Shown in pieces: positions 8,269-17,751 of a DNA stretch of 64,000 nucleotides (within the stretch, counting starts at the first letter, position 1; each line of letters opens with the position of its first letter). The position numbers and the translations under genes were made by a program. Under the pieces are notes generated by a model. It did no database searches. It worked only from the letters and a program-made list of their open reading frames with translations, and was not told the origin of the DNA. The stretch is taken from positions 1 to 64,000 of the forward strand of contig JADLDR010000041.1 in NCBI GenBank assembly GCA_020846535.1. Reading direction: 5' to 3'. Source of the stretch: Armatimonadota bacterium (GTDB lineage Bacteria; Armatimonadota; JADLDR01).

Positions 8269-9814
8269 TAGTTATCGAGAAACCGGCGGTCCAGCACCAG
8301 GGAAGGGCCGTGCCAGATATCTTGCGCTGGGAATTCTGGCGCTTTCGCTGGTGGTCGGGGGAACGCTGGGGCTGCGCTACTGGAGCTATGCTTCCAGCCA
8401 TGCCACCACCGACAACGCCTATCTGACCTCCGATGTGATCCAGATATCGCCCCAGGTGAGTGGCACAGTCAGAGCAGTCCCTTTGAAAGACAACCAACTG
8501 GTGAAAGCAGGCGACCTGCTGGCGGTTCTCGATGACGCAACCTACCGGGCCGCATACAACCAGGCGAAGGCCAACCTGGAGGCCGCGCTGGCCCAGGCGC
8601 AGGGCGCGGGCGAGGCGGTGTCCCTGGCCCGGGAGGCGGGCAACGCCCAGATGGAGCAGGCGGAAGGCATGGTAGCGCAGGCCGAGAGTGGGATCGCCGG
8701 GGCCAAAGCGGATGTGGCGCGGTCGCAGGCTGCAATCGCCAACGTCCGGGCGGTCGCGAAAGGGGCTGAGGCTAATACTCTTACCGCCCAAGCCGGATTG
8801 CAGACCGCCCGGGCGAACCGTCAAAAGGCGCAAGCAGGGGTAAAGGCCGCCCAGGCCGCCGTTGTAACTGCTCGGGCGCAGGTGGGCGCGGCTCAGGCCG
8901 TACTCGAAACCGCTCAGGCCGCCCATGATCGGGCCGCCCGCGACGCCCGCAGGTTCGCCGCCCTGCGGGCTGAAGGGGCCATCAGCGAACAGTCAGCAGA
9001 CCAGGCGGCCACGGCGGAACGGGCTGCGAAAGCCCAGGTGGAGAACGCACGCCAGCAGGTGGTTGCTGCCGGGGCAGTGGTGGAGGCCCGCCAGGCCGAC
9101 CTGAGCGCCCAGCGCGAGCAGCTCTGGGCGGCGGAGGCTGGCATCGTACAGGCGCAGGCACAGCAGGCGGCGGCCCGGGAGCAGGCGGACGCGGCCTGGG
9201 CAGAGGTGAGACAGGCTCAGGCGCAATACAGTGCCGTGCGCCAGAGCGTCCGCCAGGCGGAAGCCAAGCGCCAGCAGGCCCTCGGCCAGCTTGCCCAGGC
9301 CCGGACAGCCCCTCGCCAGGTAGCGGTCAGCCTGAGTTCCCGGTCCCAGGCGCAGGCGAAAATCGATCAGGCAAGAGCGGCTCTGGAGGCGGCCCGCATT
9401 CAATGGAATTACACCCGCATACTGGCCCCGGCGGACGGGCAAGTAAGTAAGAAAACCGTGGAGGTCGGCGCGCTGGTGCAGCCAGGGACGCCTCTCATGG
9501 CTATCTTACCGCGGAACGACCTCTGGGTGGTGGCGAATTTCAAGGAAACGCAACTGGCTCACGTGCGGTCCGGCCAAGCGGTGGAGATCGATGTGGATGC
9601 CCTCCCGAGACGGAAGTTTGCGGGCAAGGTAGAGAGCATCGCTGCCGCAACCGGCGCGACCTTCGCCCTCCTTCCCCCGGACAACGCGACCGGCAACTTT
9701 ACCAAGGTGGTGCAGCGCATTCCGATCAAGATCGTCCTGGAAGACGAGCAGCCCGATTTCGACCGTCTCTGCGCCGGGATGTCGGCTACGGTGTCAATCC
9801 GCACGCAGGACTGA
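8231..9814 (+). CDS. emrA: EmrA/HlyD-type membrane fusion protein with extended hairpin
   Basis: A 527-residue periplasmic adaptor. The start at 8231 has an AGGAGA site, lies inside the end of the TetR gene and precedes the single membrane anchor (residues ~30-50, LALGILALSLVVGGTLGL). A barrel-sandwich strand follows (TTDNAYLTSDVIQISPQVSG), then about 280 residues of Ala/Gln-rich heptads (KAQAGVKAAQA-like), then the second half of the lipoyl-like domain (YTRILAPADGQVSKKTVEVGALV) and a beta-barrel. E. coli EmrA is near 390 residues; the excess is almost all in the coiled coil. It would bridge the inner-membrane EmrB partner to an outer component, but no outer-membrane factor gene is nearby. 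Confidence 0.85.
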   Translation: MTQMQAPLAGKDSSYRETGGPAPGKGRARYLALGILALSLVVGGTLGLRYWSYASSHATTDNAYLTSDVIQISPQVSGTVRAVPLKDNQLVKAGDLLAVLDDATYRAAYNQAKANLEAALAQAQGAGEAVSLAREAGNAQMEQAEGMVAQAESGIAGAKADVARSQAAIANVRAVAKGAEANTLTAQAGLQTARANRQKAQAGVKAAQAAVVTARAQVGAAQAVLETAQAAHDRAARDARRFAALRAEGAISEQSADQAATAERAAKAQVENARQQVVAAGAVVEARQADLSAQREQLWAAEAGIVQAQAQQAAAREQADAAWAEVRQAQAQYSAVRQSVRQAEAKRQQALGQLAQARTAPRQVAVSLSSRSQAQAKIDQARAALEAARIQWNYTRILAPADGQVSKKTVEVGALVQPGTPLMAILPRNDLWVVANFKETQLAHVRSGQAVEIDVDALPRRKFAGKVESIAAATGATFALLPPDNATGNFTKVVQRIPIKIVLEDEQPDFDRLCAGMSATVSIRTQD

Positions 9815-9825
9815 AAGGGGGCCGG

Positions 9826-11421
9826 ATGGCGACTGCTACCATGGAGGCACACCATGCCGAGCATGAGGATTATACGGGCATTATCCGGTGGATCGTCACC
9901 GCGGCGGTGCTGCTGGGCGTCATTCTCGAAATTCTGGATGTGAGTATCGTCAATGTGGCAATCCCCAGCATGATGGGAAACCTGGGGGCCACGGTCGACC
10001 AGGTGAGCTGGGTTTCCACCGGCTATATCATTGCCAATGTGATCGTCCTACCATTGACCGGCTGGCTCTCCGCCCACTTCGGACGGCGGCGCTACCTGGC
10101 CGGTTCGATGATCCTCTTCACGGCGGCCTCCTTCCTGTGTGGGACGTCGCGGTCTCTAAATGAGCTGGTACTCTTCCGTATTCTCCAGGGGGCGGGCGGG
10201 GCCGCGCTCCTGTCCACCGCGCAGGCCACCCTGTTCGAGATATTTCCGCCCCGGCAGATCGGAATGGTGCAGGCCCTGTTCGGCATCGGGGTGACCGCCG
10301 CGCCGACCCTGGGCCCGACCCTGGGCGGCTGGGTGACTGACAACTATTCCTGGCCGTGGATCTTTTTCATCAATATCCCCATCGGAACCTTCGCCGCCGC
10401 CCTCACCCTCCTATTCCTGAAGGATTCGAAATACCACCAGGGAGGGCCGCGCAGGGTGGATGCGCTTGGCATCCTTCTGCTGGCGGTGGGCCTGGGGTCG
10501 CTCCAGACCGTCCTAGAAAAGGGAAGAAGTGAGGACTGGTTCGAATCTTCCTTCATCGTGATCCTGAGCATCCTGGCGGCGGTCGGACTGGCCCTTTTTG
10601 CCTGGTGGGAGATGAGAACCCCGGAACCGGCGGTCAACCTGCGTGTTCTGAAAAACCGGGGCTTCGCCGCCGGAGTACTCTTCGCGGTGGTACTGGGGTT
10701 CGGGCTATACGGAGGCATTTTCATCCTCCCCATCTACCTTCAGCAGCTCCGGGGCTATTCGGCGATGCAGACAGGGATGATTCTACTGCCCGGCGGGATC
10801 GCCACCGGTATGATGATGCCGATGATGGGTCGCCTTGTCTATAAGGTGCCGCCGCGCAACCTGGTGGCCCTCGGCTCCCTGGGATTCGCAGGCTCCATGC
10901 TCATGCTCCGCAACATCACGATGGACACCGGGCCGGAACACCTGCTGATCCCTCTCCTTCTGCGCGGCGCGGCTCTGGGCTTTCTCTTCATGCCCCTCAA
11001 CCTGGCGACCCTCATCAGCCTGCCCCCGAAGGATATCGCCTACGGGACGGGCCTTTTCAACCTGGCACGCCAGCTCGGGGGCAGTGCGGGCATCGCCTTT
11101 CTCTCCACCTTCCTGGATCACCGGATCGATTTCCACCGGGCGTCCCTGGCGGAGTACATCAGCCTCTACGATCCGGCCACCCTGGAGCGCCTCAGAACCC
11201 TTTCCGCCGGGCTGATAGCGAAGGGCTTTCCCCTCGCCATGGCCCGCCAGCAGAGCCTTGCCATCCTCAGCCGCATCGTGCAGGGGCAGGCGTCCATCCT
11301 GGCTTTCGAGGACTGCTTCCGCATGATCGGGGTCGCCTTCCTGCTGGCGATTCCGCTGCTCCTTCTCTTCAAAAAGGGCATCCCCGCCGCCATGCGCGGC
11401 AGGCCCCATGCCACCGAATAG
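9826..11421 (+). CDS. emrB: DHA2-family multidrug transporter (EmrB/QacA type)
   Basis: A 531-residue MFS protein with about 14 membrane segments. Family motifs are present: LDVSIVNVAIPSM in helix 1, GWLSAHFGRRRY in the helix 2-3 loop, and motif C-like GPTLGGWVTDNYSWPWIFF in helix 5. It starts 11 bp after the adaptor gene behind an AAAGGGGG site, so the two are co-expressed under the TetR repressor. It is expected to export hydrophobic toxic compounds using the proton gradient. The substrate cannot be read from sequence. Confidence 0.88.
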   Translation: MATATMEAHHAEHEDYTGIIRWIVTAAVLLGVILEILDVSIVNVAIPSMMGNLGATVDQVSWVSTGYIIANVIVLPLTGWLSAHFGRRRYLAGSMILFTAASFLCGTSRSLNELVLFRILQGAGGAALLSTAQATLFEIFPPRQIGMVQALFGIGVTAAPTLGPTLGGWVTDNYSWPWIFFINIPIGTFAAALTLLFLKDSKYHQGGPRRVDALGILLLAVGLGSLQTVLEKGRSEDWFESSFIVILSILAAVGLALFAWWEMRTPEPAVNLRVLKNRGFAAGVLFAVVLGFGLYGGIFILPIYLQQLRGYSAMQTGMILLPGGIATGMMMPMMGRLVYKVPPRNLVALGSLGFAGSMLMLRNITMDTGPEHLLIPLLLRGAALGFLFMPLNLATLISLPPKDIAYGTGLFNLARQLGGSAGIAFLSTFLDHRIDFHRASLAEYISLYDPATLERLRTLSAGLIAKGFPLAMARQQSLAILSRIVQGQASILAFEDCFRMIGVAFLLAIPLLLLFKKGIPAAMRGRPHATE

Positions 11422-11485
11422 GAGGAATTGGGGAGCAAATATCGAAATAACACCTGTGAACAACGAACTCGACAGGAGGCCCGCC

Positions 11486-12343
11486 ATGCGCCCTATCTCC
11501 GATTTGCTCCCCGACGAGGAAGATATCGCCTTTTATCGGGCAAACGGGCACTGGATCGCCCCGATGATTCTTTCGGACGGGGAACTGGAGGAAGCCCGGG
11601 AGCACCATGCCCGGGTGATCGCCGGCATATACGGGACAGTTCGCGCCCCGTGGAACCGGAACATTGAGCCGGGCCAGCCTATCGATCATATCGTCAAAAT
11701 CGATAACAGTTACTGGGCCGATACGATCATGGCCCGGCTGGCTCTGAATCCTGTGGTCGGGGCGATGGCGGCGCGATTGGCGGGCGCGAAAGCGATCCGC
11801 CTCTGGCACGACCAACTGCTTTACAAGCCTCCGAAGAGCGGGGAGGCCGGGCATGTAGGGTGGCACCAGGACTTCGGGTACTGGCAGTGCGCGGATCCGC
11901 CGGAACTGCTGACTGCCTGGATCGCCCTGGACGATGTAAACGAGGAGAACGGCTGCATGAAGGTGGTTCCCGGCAGCCACAAATGGGGGCTTGTGCCGGA
12001 GGGCAATTTCTTCGATCCCAACCTGAAAGGGCTGGAGGAGAAGATCACGGCCTCGACCGGCAGATCATTCGAAACCGCCTCCTGCCTTCTGCCTGCCGGT
12101 TCTTTGAGCTTCCACCACTGTATGACCCTTCATGGCAGCGGCCCCAACCTGAGCGCCGGGCCGCGCCGCTCCCTGGTGGTCCACCTCATGCCAGACGGCA
12201 CGCGCTACCGGGCCGGAACCCCCGGCGAAGGCCACATGAATGTCCGCCTTTTGAGCGGCAAGGACGGCGACCCCTTCGCGGGGCCTTATTTTCCGGTGCT
12301 TTTTCGGGAAGGAATGCGGAGCAATCCGTGGGAGGTGGGGTGA
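11486..12343 (+). CDS. Phytanoyl-CoA dioxygenase (PhyH)-like Fe(II)/2-oxoglutarate oxygenase
   Basis: A 285-residue PhyH-family protein. The start at 11486 follows AGGAGG by 6 nt; the frame is open further upstream into the transporter gene but has no better start. Iron ligands are visible: the HxD pair in GWHQDFGYWQ and the distal His in FHHCMTLHGSGPN. The C-terminal arginine region for 2-oxoglutarate (GPRRSLVVHLMP) is also in place. The family hydroxylates small carboxylic or lipid-like substrates; the substrate here is unknown. It lies 64 bp behind the efflux operon and may be read through from it. Confidence 0.8.
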   Translation: MRPISDLLPDEEDIAFYRANGHWIAPMILSDGELEEAREHHARVIAGIYGTVRAPWNRNIEPGQPIDHIVKIDNSYWADTIMARLALNPVVGAMAARLAGAKAIRLWHDQLLYKPPKSGEAGHVGWHQDFGYWQCADPPELLTAWIALDDVNEENGCMKVVPGSHKWGLVPEGNFFDPNLKGLEEKITASTGRSFETASCLLPAGSLSFHHCMTLHGSGPNLSAGPRRSLVVHLMPDGTRYRAGTPGEGHMNVRLLSGKDGDPFAGPYFPVLFREGMRSNPWEVG

Positions 12344-12572
12344 TTTGATCGCGCAGCCTCGGCCCAATCTATCGCCACTTTCGCAGGCGGCCACCCAGCC
12401 ATATCGCCACATACCAACCCTACACCCGCCGCTCCGGCAAGTCAGAGGATCGTATCGCGGTAAAATGACAGGACAACTATTCCTATGAGGCATACGATTC
12501 ATAACCGCAACAGCAGCCCCAGGATAGGATTTCCGAAAAGTCATCAGGCTTGCGCTTTTTCATACCCTTTCA

Positions 12573-14516
12573 CTACTTCATCTGCGGCAGGATGATGCCT
12601 CGCAGGATGATCTTCTGGCAGAAGAGAAAGACCAGGAGGACGGGGATGGAGTTGAAGATGAAGGCGGCCATGACGGTGTAGGGCTGGGCGCTGAGGGTCT
12701 GGTGGAACTGGTAGGTCCAGACGGCCACCGTCCAGACGCGGGGGTCCTGGCAGACGATGATGGCCCACTCCCAGCCGTTGTAGGCCGCGATGAAGCTGTT
12801 GAGGAGGCTTACGGCCAGGATGGGCTTGACCAGAGGCAGCGAGATGCGGGTCAGCACCACCCATTCGGGAGCGCCATCGATGGCGGCGGCCTCGTAAAGC
12901 TCTTTGGGCAGGGAATCGAAGAAACCTTTCAGCAAAAAGATGGTCATGCCGTTCGCCGCTCCGGGCAGCACCAGGGCGGCGAATGTGTTTAACAGGCCCA
13001 TATCCCGCAGGAGGAGAAAGCCGGGGATGGCGGCCACCGCCGCGGGAAAGGCCGTGGTCGCCAGGCAGAAGACGATCACCTTTTCCGAGGCCCGGAGGCG
13101 GAAGCGGCTGAGGGCGTAGCCGGCCAGGGGATTCACGGTCAGGGTGACCAGAAGGGAGAGCAGCACCAGGATGACAGTGTTGCGGACGGCCTGCCCGCGC
13201 TGGAAGAGGTAGTCCACCACCGCCGCATAGTTGCCGAGAACGCCGTCCCGGAAGAGATCGCCCCCTCGCCGGGCGAAGGTGACCAGGACGGACTCTTTCA
13301 GCGGGATGGGAAGCTGTTGGATACTTGCCAGCTTCAGGCCATAGGCCCGGTTGACTGCCTCCAGGCTGCCATGACGATGGAGGGCGAATTCCTGGAAGGC
13401 TCGCTCCGGCAGGGTGCTGCGGATGCGCCACTGCCGCACCGGGACATCGGTTTTCACGAAATCCATCCAGACTTTGGCGGCGGGCATGGGTGGGACGGTG
13501 GGAGTGAGGGTCAGGGCGTCCCAGTCTGCCGCGCGGCTTTCCAGCACCCGGTTCATATATTCCAGGCTGCGGAAGCGGCGGACGAGGAACTGCCGGAAGG
13601 CCCTGCGCCGGGTCGGGGTGATCTCGATGGCGATATGGCGCAGAGGGAAGCTGTTCAGGAGAAACTTCTCCCAGGCGGCTCTCACGGTCGGATCGGCCTG
13701 AGGGGACACGGGGAAGGGAAGCGCCCGCAGCTTCACCGGATCGGCCAGCTTGATCTGCGCGGCGGCGAACTCCTCCCAGAGATATCGCAGCGACGCCGGG
13801 CGCAGGCAGCCTGCCGGGGAATCCCTGCCGGACAGGTAGGGGGTGTAGCGCCCGTCGCGGTACGCCTGGCGGAAGGCCAGCAGGTCCAGGTATCGGGTAT
13901 CGGCCAGAGGGAGGTAGCCCTGCTGATCTATCGGCTCGCCGCTCCATTCGGGGGCGGTGGCTTTGGCGAAATCATCGATGGAAACCTCCCAGGCCGCATT
14001 GAAGCGTTCCAAGGTTCCATACCGCTCTCGCAGGAAAGGAGCCACATGGCGCATATCGAAGGCCAGGATTGTTTCCTTCAGATCCCAGTCCGCCATGAAG
14101 TCCCCGTAATCGCCGGCGGCGGTCTCCATCCGGGCGCGTTCCTCCGGGTCTTTCAGGGTTTCGAGCTGACGCTGCGCCCAGGCGTCGCTGGCCGGGGTGT
14201 CGTCCCCGATCTGCGCCCAGGTCTGCCAGCTTTCGGGCATGCCGGGAAAGAGGCTCCGGAGCTGCCGGATGGAGGCCCGGTGCGAAGGCGGAAACCAGAG
14301 GCAGAGGGCGCGAAGGAAGCGGTCCTCCCGCGACCGGAAATGACGCGGCAGGGCGCTGCGGCGCTCATAATCGAACCCCGTGCCCATCGAGCCGGTGACC
14401 ATCACCATAAAGGGGTAGATCATAGTCAGGCCGCCCAGGATGAGCAGCAGGTAGATTGCCGTCAGCAGCAGGCGGCCCTTCGGGCTTTTGAGATCGGTGT
14501 GGCTGAGAACGGGCAT
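12573..14516 (-). CDS. MalG-like ABC sugar permease with ~400-residue periplasmic insertion
   Basis: A 647-residue protein. TM1 spans residues ~16-42. The remaining transmembrane core is at 444-647 and holds the ATPase-contact EAA loop (LYEAAAIDGAPEWVVLTRISLP). It ends like normal MalG proteins (ILPQMK). Ordinary MalG homologues, such as the one at 26717-27556, have about 40 residues between TM1 and TM2. Here the loop is ~400 residues and contains three related units near 136-190, 281-342 and 348-408. Each carries an F-x-x-F-x4-R-(Y/F/H)-x-(T/S)-L-E-x-(F/M/V)-N pattern. By topology the insertion faces the periplasm and may help capture sugar or the binding protein. No MalF partner, binding protein or ATPase is adjacent. 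Confidence 0.8.
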   Translation of the reverse strand: MPVLSHTDLKSPKGRLLLTAIYLLLILGGLTMIYPFMVMVTGSMGTGFDYERRSALPRHFRSREDRFLRALCLWFPPSHRASIRQLRSLFPGMPESWQTWAQIGDDTPASDAWAQRQLETLKDPEERARMETAAGDYGDFMADWDLKETILAFDMRHVAPFLRERYGTLERFNAAWEVSIDDFAKATAPEWSGEPIDQQGYLPLADTRYLDLLAFRQAYRDGRYTPYLSGRDSPAGCLRPASLRYLWEEFAAAQIKLADPVKLRALPFPVSPQADPTVRAAWEKFLLNSFPLRHIAIEITPTRRRAFRQFLVRRFRSLEYMNRVLESRAADWDALTLTPTVPPMPAAKVWMDFVKTDVPVRQWRIRSTLPERAFQEFALHRHGSLEAVNRAYGLKLASIQQLPIPLKESVLVTFARRGGDLFRDGVLGNYAAVVDYLFQRGQAVRNTVILVLLSLLVTLTVNPLAGYALSRFRLRASEKVIVFCLATTAFPAAVAAIPGFLLLRDMGLLNTFAALVLPGAANGMTIFLLKGFFDSLPKELYEAAAIDGAPEWVVLTRISLPLVKPILAVSLLNSFIAAYNGWEWAIIVCQDPRVWTVAVWTYQFHQTLSAQPYTVMAAFIFNSIPVLLVFLFCQKIILRGIILPQMK

Positions 14517-14672
14517 ATGGGAGTCCTTCCATGATCTCGTCAGGGATGATCGGATGCTGTCCGTTCAAGGCCCGCCGTTTTCAGAGGTGCTGCATGCTCT
14601 CAGCTATGTTCAGCCACGATCCTCCCAAGGACGTATATAAGGGCATATTGCCCCGGGCGAACTGCCGGTTCC

Positions 14673-15269
14673 CTATCCCTTCTTCGCCCGGTCCAGGGCG
14701 CATTTGTAGCAGAGCGGCTCCCCGTATTTGTGGACGCTCATTTCGATGAGTTTTTCGACATTGTATTTGGAGTGCGGGGTGATCGGCTGGCGACAGTTGG
14801 CACAGACGGGCGGGCCTGAAGGGGCCTGCGGGGCCTCTTTGACGCCCGGGCTGGGCTTGGTTTGGGCTTGCTGCGGCTGTGGTTGCGGTTCGGTTCTCGG
14901 GGGAGGGGCGGCTTCCAGGGAAGGGATCGGCTCCCCTGCCTCGGAAGAATCGAATTCCGGGGCGAACTGGGTTCCGAAGCCGCACATCGCCAGCGCCCGG
15001 CCCACGGCTCCGGTTTCGGCCTTTTCCACATAATCGTTGAAATCTTTGTGGTTTTCCATCTTGGTCGCCCGGGCCAGGATGCGGCCCGATTCCTCCTTGA
15101 TGGTCGCCTCGAAGACAGCCACACCCTGCTCGATATCGAGGATGATCGGGTGGGTCTCGATGCTCCAGTCCGGGTGAACCTCCCGAAACCAGACGAGACG
15201 CTGGGCGACCGGCAGGTAATCCTGATTGCCGCGGAGTCGGATCAGATGTTCGTTCGGGTCGTATCTCAT
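14673..15269 (-). CDS. Rad52/ERF-like single-strand annealing protein with C-terminal zinc ribbon
   Basis: A 198-residue protein. The N-terminal ~115 residues match phage-type Rad52/ERF-like annealing proteins: DYLPVAQRLVWFREVHPDWSIET-like start (here in pieces), a beta-strand core, and EKAETGAVGRALAMCGFGTQ. A Pro/Gln-rich linker (~120-150) leads to a C-x2-C ... C-x2-C ribbon (CANC ... CYKC). Such proteins bind single-stranded DNA in recombination or repair. The start codon overlaps the stop of the diguanylate cyclase gene (ATGA-type, 4 bp), so the two are translationally coupled. Family placement is by motif and fairly secure; cellular role is open. Confidence 0.65.
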   Translation of the reverse strand: MRYDPNEHLIRLRGNQDYLPVAQRLVWFREVHPDWSIETHPIILDIEQGVAVFEATIKEESGRILARATKMENHKDFNDYVEKAETGAVGRALAMCGFGTQFAPEFDSSEAGEPIPSLEAAPPPRTEPQPQPQQAQTKPSPGVKEAPQAPSGPPVCANCRQPITPHSKYNVEKLIEMSVHKYGEPLCYKCALDRAKKG

Positions 15270-17407
15270 GATGTCTCCCTCACCGGATTCTTGGCTCCTG
15301 CGCTGCAGGCTCTCACTCGGTTGCGCCCGTCGCGCTTGGCGGTATACATGGCGGCATCGGCGGCATAGACCATCTCTTCGCGGGTGGCCCCGTGCAGCGG
15401 AAAGGTAGCGATCCCGATGCTCACCGTCACGGTAAATCTCATATTGCTTTGACTCTCGATAAAGGCATATTGCTCAACGGCGGCCCGGAGTCGCTCCGCC
15501 GCCTGAAGGGCGCTTTCTGCATCGGTCTGGGGCAGGACGGCGACGAACTCCTCTCCGCCGTAGCGGGCGATCACATCGGACGCCCGGACGGTCTGCTTGA
15601 TGAGGGAGGCTACCTGCCTCAGCACCCGGTCCCCCGTGCCGTGGCCGTAGGTATCGTTGACGCTTTTGAAGCGGTCGATATCGATCATCAGCAGGGAGCA
15701 GGCGAACCTGTAGCGTTCGCTGCGCCTGATCTCTTCCTCCAGGCGAGTCTGGAAGAAGCGATGGTTATAGATGAGGGTCACCGGATCGGTGACCGCCATC
15801 ATTCCCAGCTCCTTATAGCGGAGCGCCCGCTCCACCGCCACCACCGCCTGGCTCGCCAGAATCGAGAGGAGCCGGACATCCTCCTCCGAAAACGCCTCCG
15901 GCTCGGAGTGCCCCATATTGATGACCCCGGCCACCTCGTTTTCCATCAGGAGCGGAACGGACACGAACGAGCCGACCGCTCGCCTCTCCCGGGCCGCCTG
16001 GTAGAGCCGGGCCTCTTTGGACAGGTCGGGAATGAGTATCTGCTTGCGCTGCTGAGCCACCCATCCCGATATCCCCACCCCGGCGTCGAAGCGGATGTGC
16101 TCGATCAGGTTAATGGAGCGCCCCCGTGTGACCACCGGCTCCAGGGTACGCTTCTCCCGGTCGAACATGAAGATGGTACAGTGTTCGTAGCTCACCGCGT
16201 CTTTCAGGAGATCGAGGGTGGCGTTCAGGATGCGCTCCGGGTCCTGGGTAGACTGGGTGACTCGGGCGATCTCGGAGAGAACCGTCAGTTCCTTGCGGGC
16301 CTGCCGGAGCCGGGCGGCATTCCGGAGCATCTCCAGGGTAAGGGCGGCCTGCTCCGCCAGCCGCTGTAGAAGCTGCTTGTCGCCCTCGTCGAACGACGCC
16401 CCAGAACGTTTGTCGAAGGCGGAAAGCAGGCCGACCATCATCCCGCTGCGCTTGATGGGGGCATTGATCTGAGACAGGGGGCGCGTGTCGGTGTCATGGG
16501 CTTCCAGGAGGGAGAGCAGGGCTTCCTCCCCTTCCGGGCCGATGAGGGTCGGGGTCAGGGTTTCCTCGGACGATATTTTCCGGGTCGTTTCGGCCCGGCC
16601 CAGCGCCGCTTTGACCTCGATTTCGCTCCCCTGGCGGTTCAGGAGCCAGAGTTCCCCGCCCTTACAGCCCATCGCCGCGGTCACGGTCTGCACCAGCGCG
16701 CGGTAATTCTTCTCCAGTTCCTCCTCCGGGGGAAGAGAGGCGATTTTGAAGAGAGCCGAGGTTTCATCCAGCTTCTTTTTGGTTTCCCGGTGAAGCTGGT
16801 TCGTTTCCCGAAACGAGGCTTTGAGCTGCCGTTCCTCCGCCTCCAGTTCGGCGACGCGGGCCGCCAGGTCGTCCACAGTCTGCTGCTTGAGAAGCGCGCT
16901 GTTCCGCACCTGCTCCACCGACAGCCCCAGAAGGATGGAATAGGCCAGAAGCGCCGCGCTCCGGGCGAAGGCATGGCCCAGGATGGAGCGGTCCAGAGGA
17001 ATGGTCAGGCTGAAAATTGCCAGCAGGAGATAGGCGACGGCGCAGACGACCCCCGCCCCGATGCCCCCCGCCCTTCCGAACCGGACAAAGGCGGCAAAGG
17101 GTAGCAGGAAATAGAGCAGGTAGAGGTCGCTGGCCGCCCTGCCGTTGGCCCAGATCAAAATCGAGATCACGCCTGCATCCACCAGGATATCGGCGAACCG
17201 GTAGTTATCGGACTTGTCCCACCGCCGGGCGGCAGCCGCCAGGGCCGCGACATTCCAGGCGAACGCGGCCAGGAGTACATATCGCAGCATTCCGGGAATG
17301 GCCATGCCGCGAATCAGATAGTAGAGCAGCACCGCCACCAGCCCGGCCAGCCTTAGAGCGGCGATCTTTTTCTCCAGAGCGAACAGTTCGCCCGACCACG
17401 AGCGCAT
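15266..17407 (-). CDS. Membrane diguanylate cyclase with GAF domains
   Basis: A 713-residue signalling enzyme. Residues ~15-190 hold five to six membrane helices. A coiled coil (~170-225) and two GAF-like domains (~225-370 and ~380-530) follow. The C-terminal GGDEF domain has the active variant GGEEF (617-621) preceded at the right distance by an RxxD inhibition site (RASD, then five residues). It should make cyclic di-GMP and be feedback-inhibited. The start at 17407 is chosen because a GGTGAGGTG site precedes it and because the only strong promoter has its -10 box across the alternative upstream ATGs. It is the first gene of a two-gene unit with the Rad52-like gene. Confidence 0.88.
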   Translation of the reverse strand: MRSWSGELFALEKKIAALRLAGLVAVLLYYLIRGMAIPGMLRYVLLAAFAWNVAALAAAARRWDKSDNYRFADILVDAGVISILIWANGRAASDLYLLYFLLPFAAFVRFGRAGGIGAGVVCAVAYLLLAIFSLTIPLDRSILGHAFARSAALLAYSILLGLSVEQVRNSALLKQQTVDDLAARVAELEAEERQLKASFRETNQLHRETKKKLDETSALFKIASLPPEEELEKNYRALVQTVTAAMGCKGGELWLLNRQGSEIEVKAALGRAETTRKISSEETLTPTLIGPEGEEALLSLLEAHDTDTRPLSQINAPIKRSGMMVGLLSAFDKRSGASFDEGDKQLLQRLAEQAALTLEMLRNAARLRQARKELTVLSEIARVTQSTQDPERILNATLDLLKDAVSYEHCTIFMFDREKRTLEPVVTRGRSINLIEHIRFDAGVGISGWVAQQRKQILIPDLSKEARLYQAARERRAVGSFVSVPLLMENEVAGVINMGHSEPEAFSEEDVRLLSILASQAVVAVERALRYKELGMMAVTDPVTLIYNHRFFQTRLEEEIRRSERYRFACSLLMIDIDRFKSVNDTYGHGTGDRVLRQVASLIKQTVRASDVIARYGGEEFVAVLPQTDAESALQAAERLRAAVEQYAFIESQSNMRFTVTVSIGIATFPLHGATREEMVYAADAAMYTAKRDGRNRVRACSAGAKNPVRETS

Positions 17408-17426
17408 CGGATACACCTCACCATCC

Positions 17427-17455
17427 ATTATACACATTTAAACGCCTGGATGCAA
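17427..17455 (-). promoter_or_regulatory. Sigma70-type promoter of the diguanylate cyclase gene
   Basis: On the minus strand: TTGCAT, a 17-nt spacer, then TATAAT. The transcription start would fall about 10-13 nt before the chosen start codon at 17407, giving a very short leader just long enough for the ribosome site. Confidence 0.7.
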
Positions 17456-17751
17456 GCATTACCAGATAAAGCGGGCAGGGAAGACAAAAGAAATCGATTG
17501 CTTGTGGAACAGCGGATCATGAAAATTCTGAGGGTGGGGAAGAGAAATATTTACAGTATCAAGATAATGATACATCAGAATCTAACTGCGGAGCCGGGCC
17601 ATAAACGACCCAGCTCCCAAGCCCATGCGAACAACCCTATACTTAATAGCTATGGGGAGATCATGAGGATTGCCCCTACGAATTGGCCCGGGACATTCTC
17701 AATTTGAAGATTGACGCCAGCGTCTTGCTTAGCCGGCGGCAGTCTCGTCCT
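17456..17751. other. Gene-free spacer upstream of the cyclase
   Basis: This ~300-bp stretch lies between the metallophosphoesterase stop and the cyclase promoter. It is less GC-rich than its surroundings. The only structure seen is a weak hairpin, GGAGC-c-GGG against CCC-a-GCTCC at about 17589-17613. I recognise no riboswitch, small gene or terminator in it. Confidence 0.4.

Noticed and set aside
17408-17437. Longer start (MCIMDGEVYP) for the diguanylate cyclase
   Set aside because: These codons overlap the -10 box of the only good promoter and lack a ribosome site.
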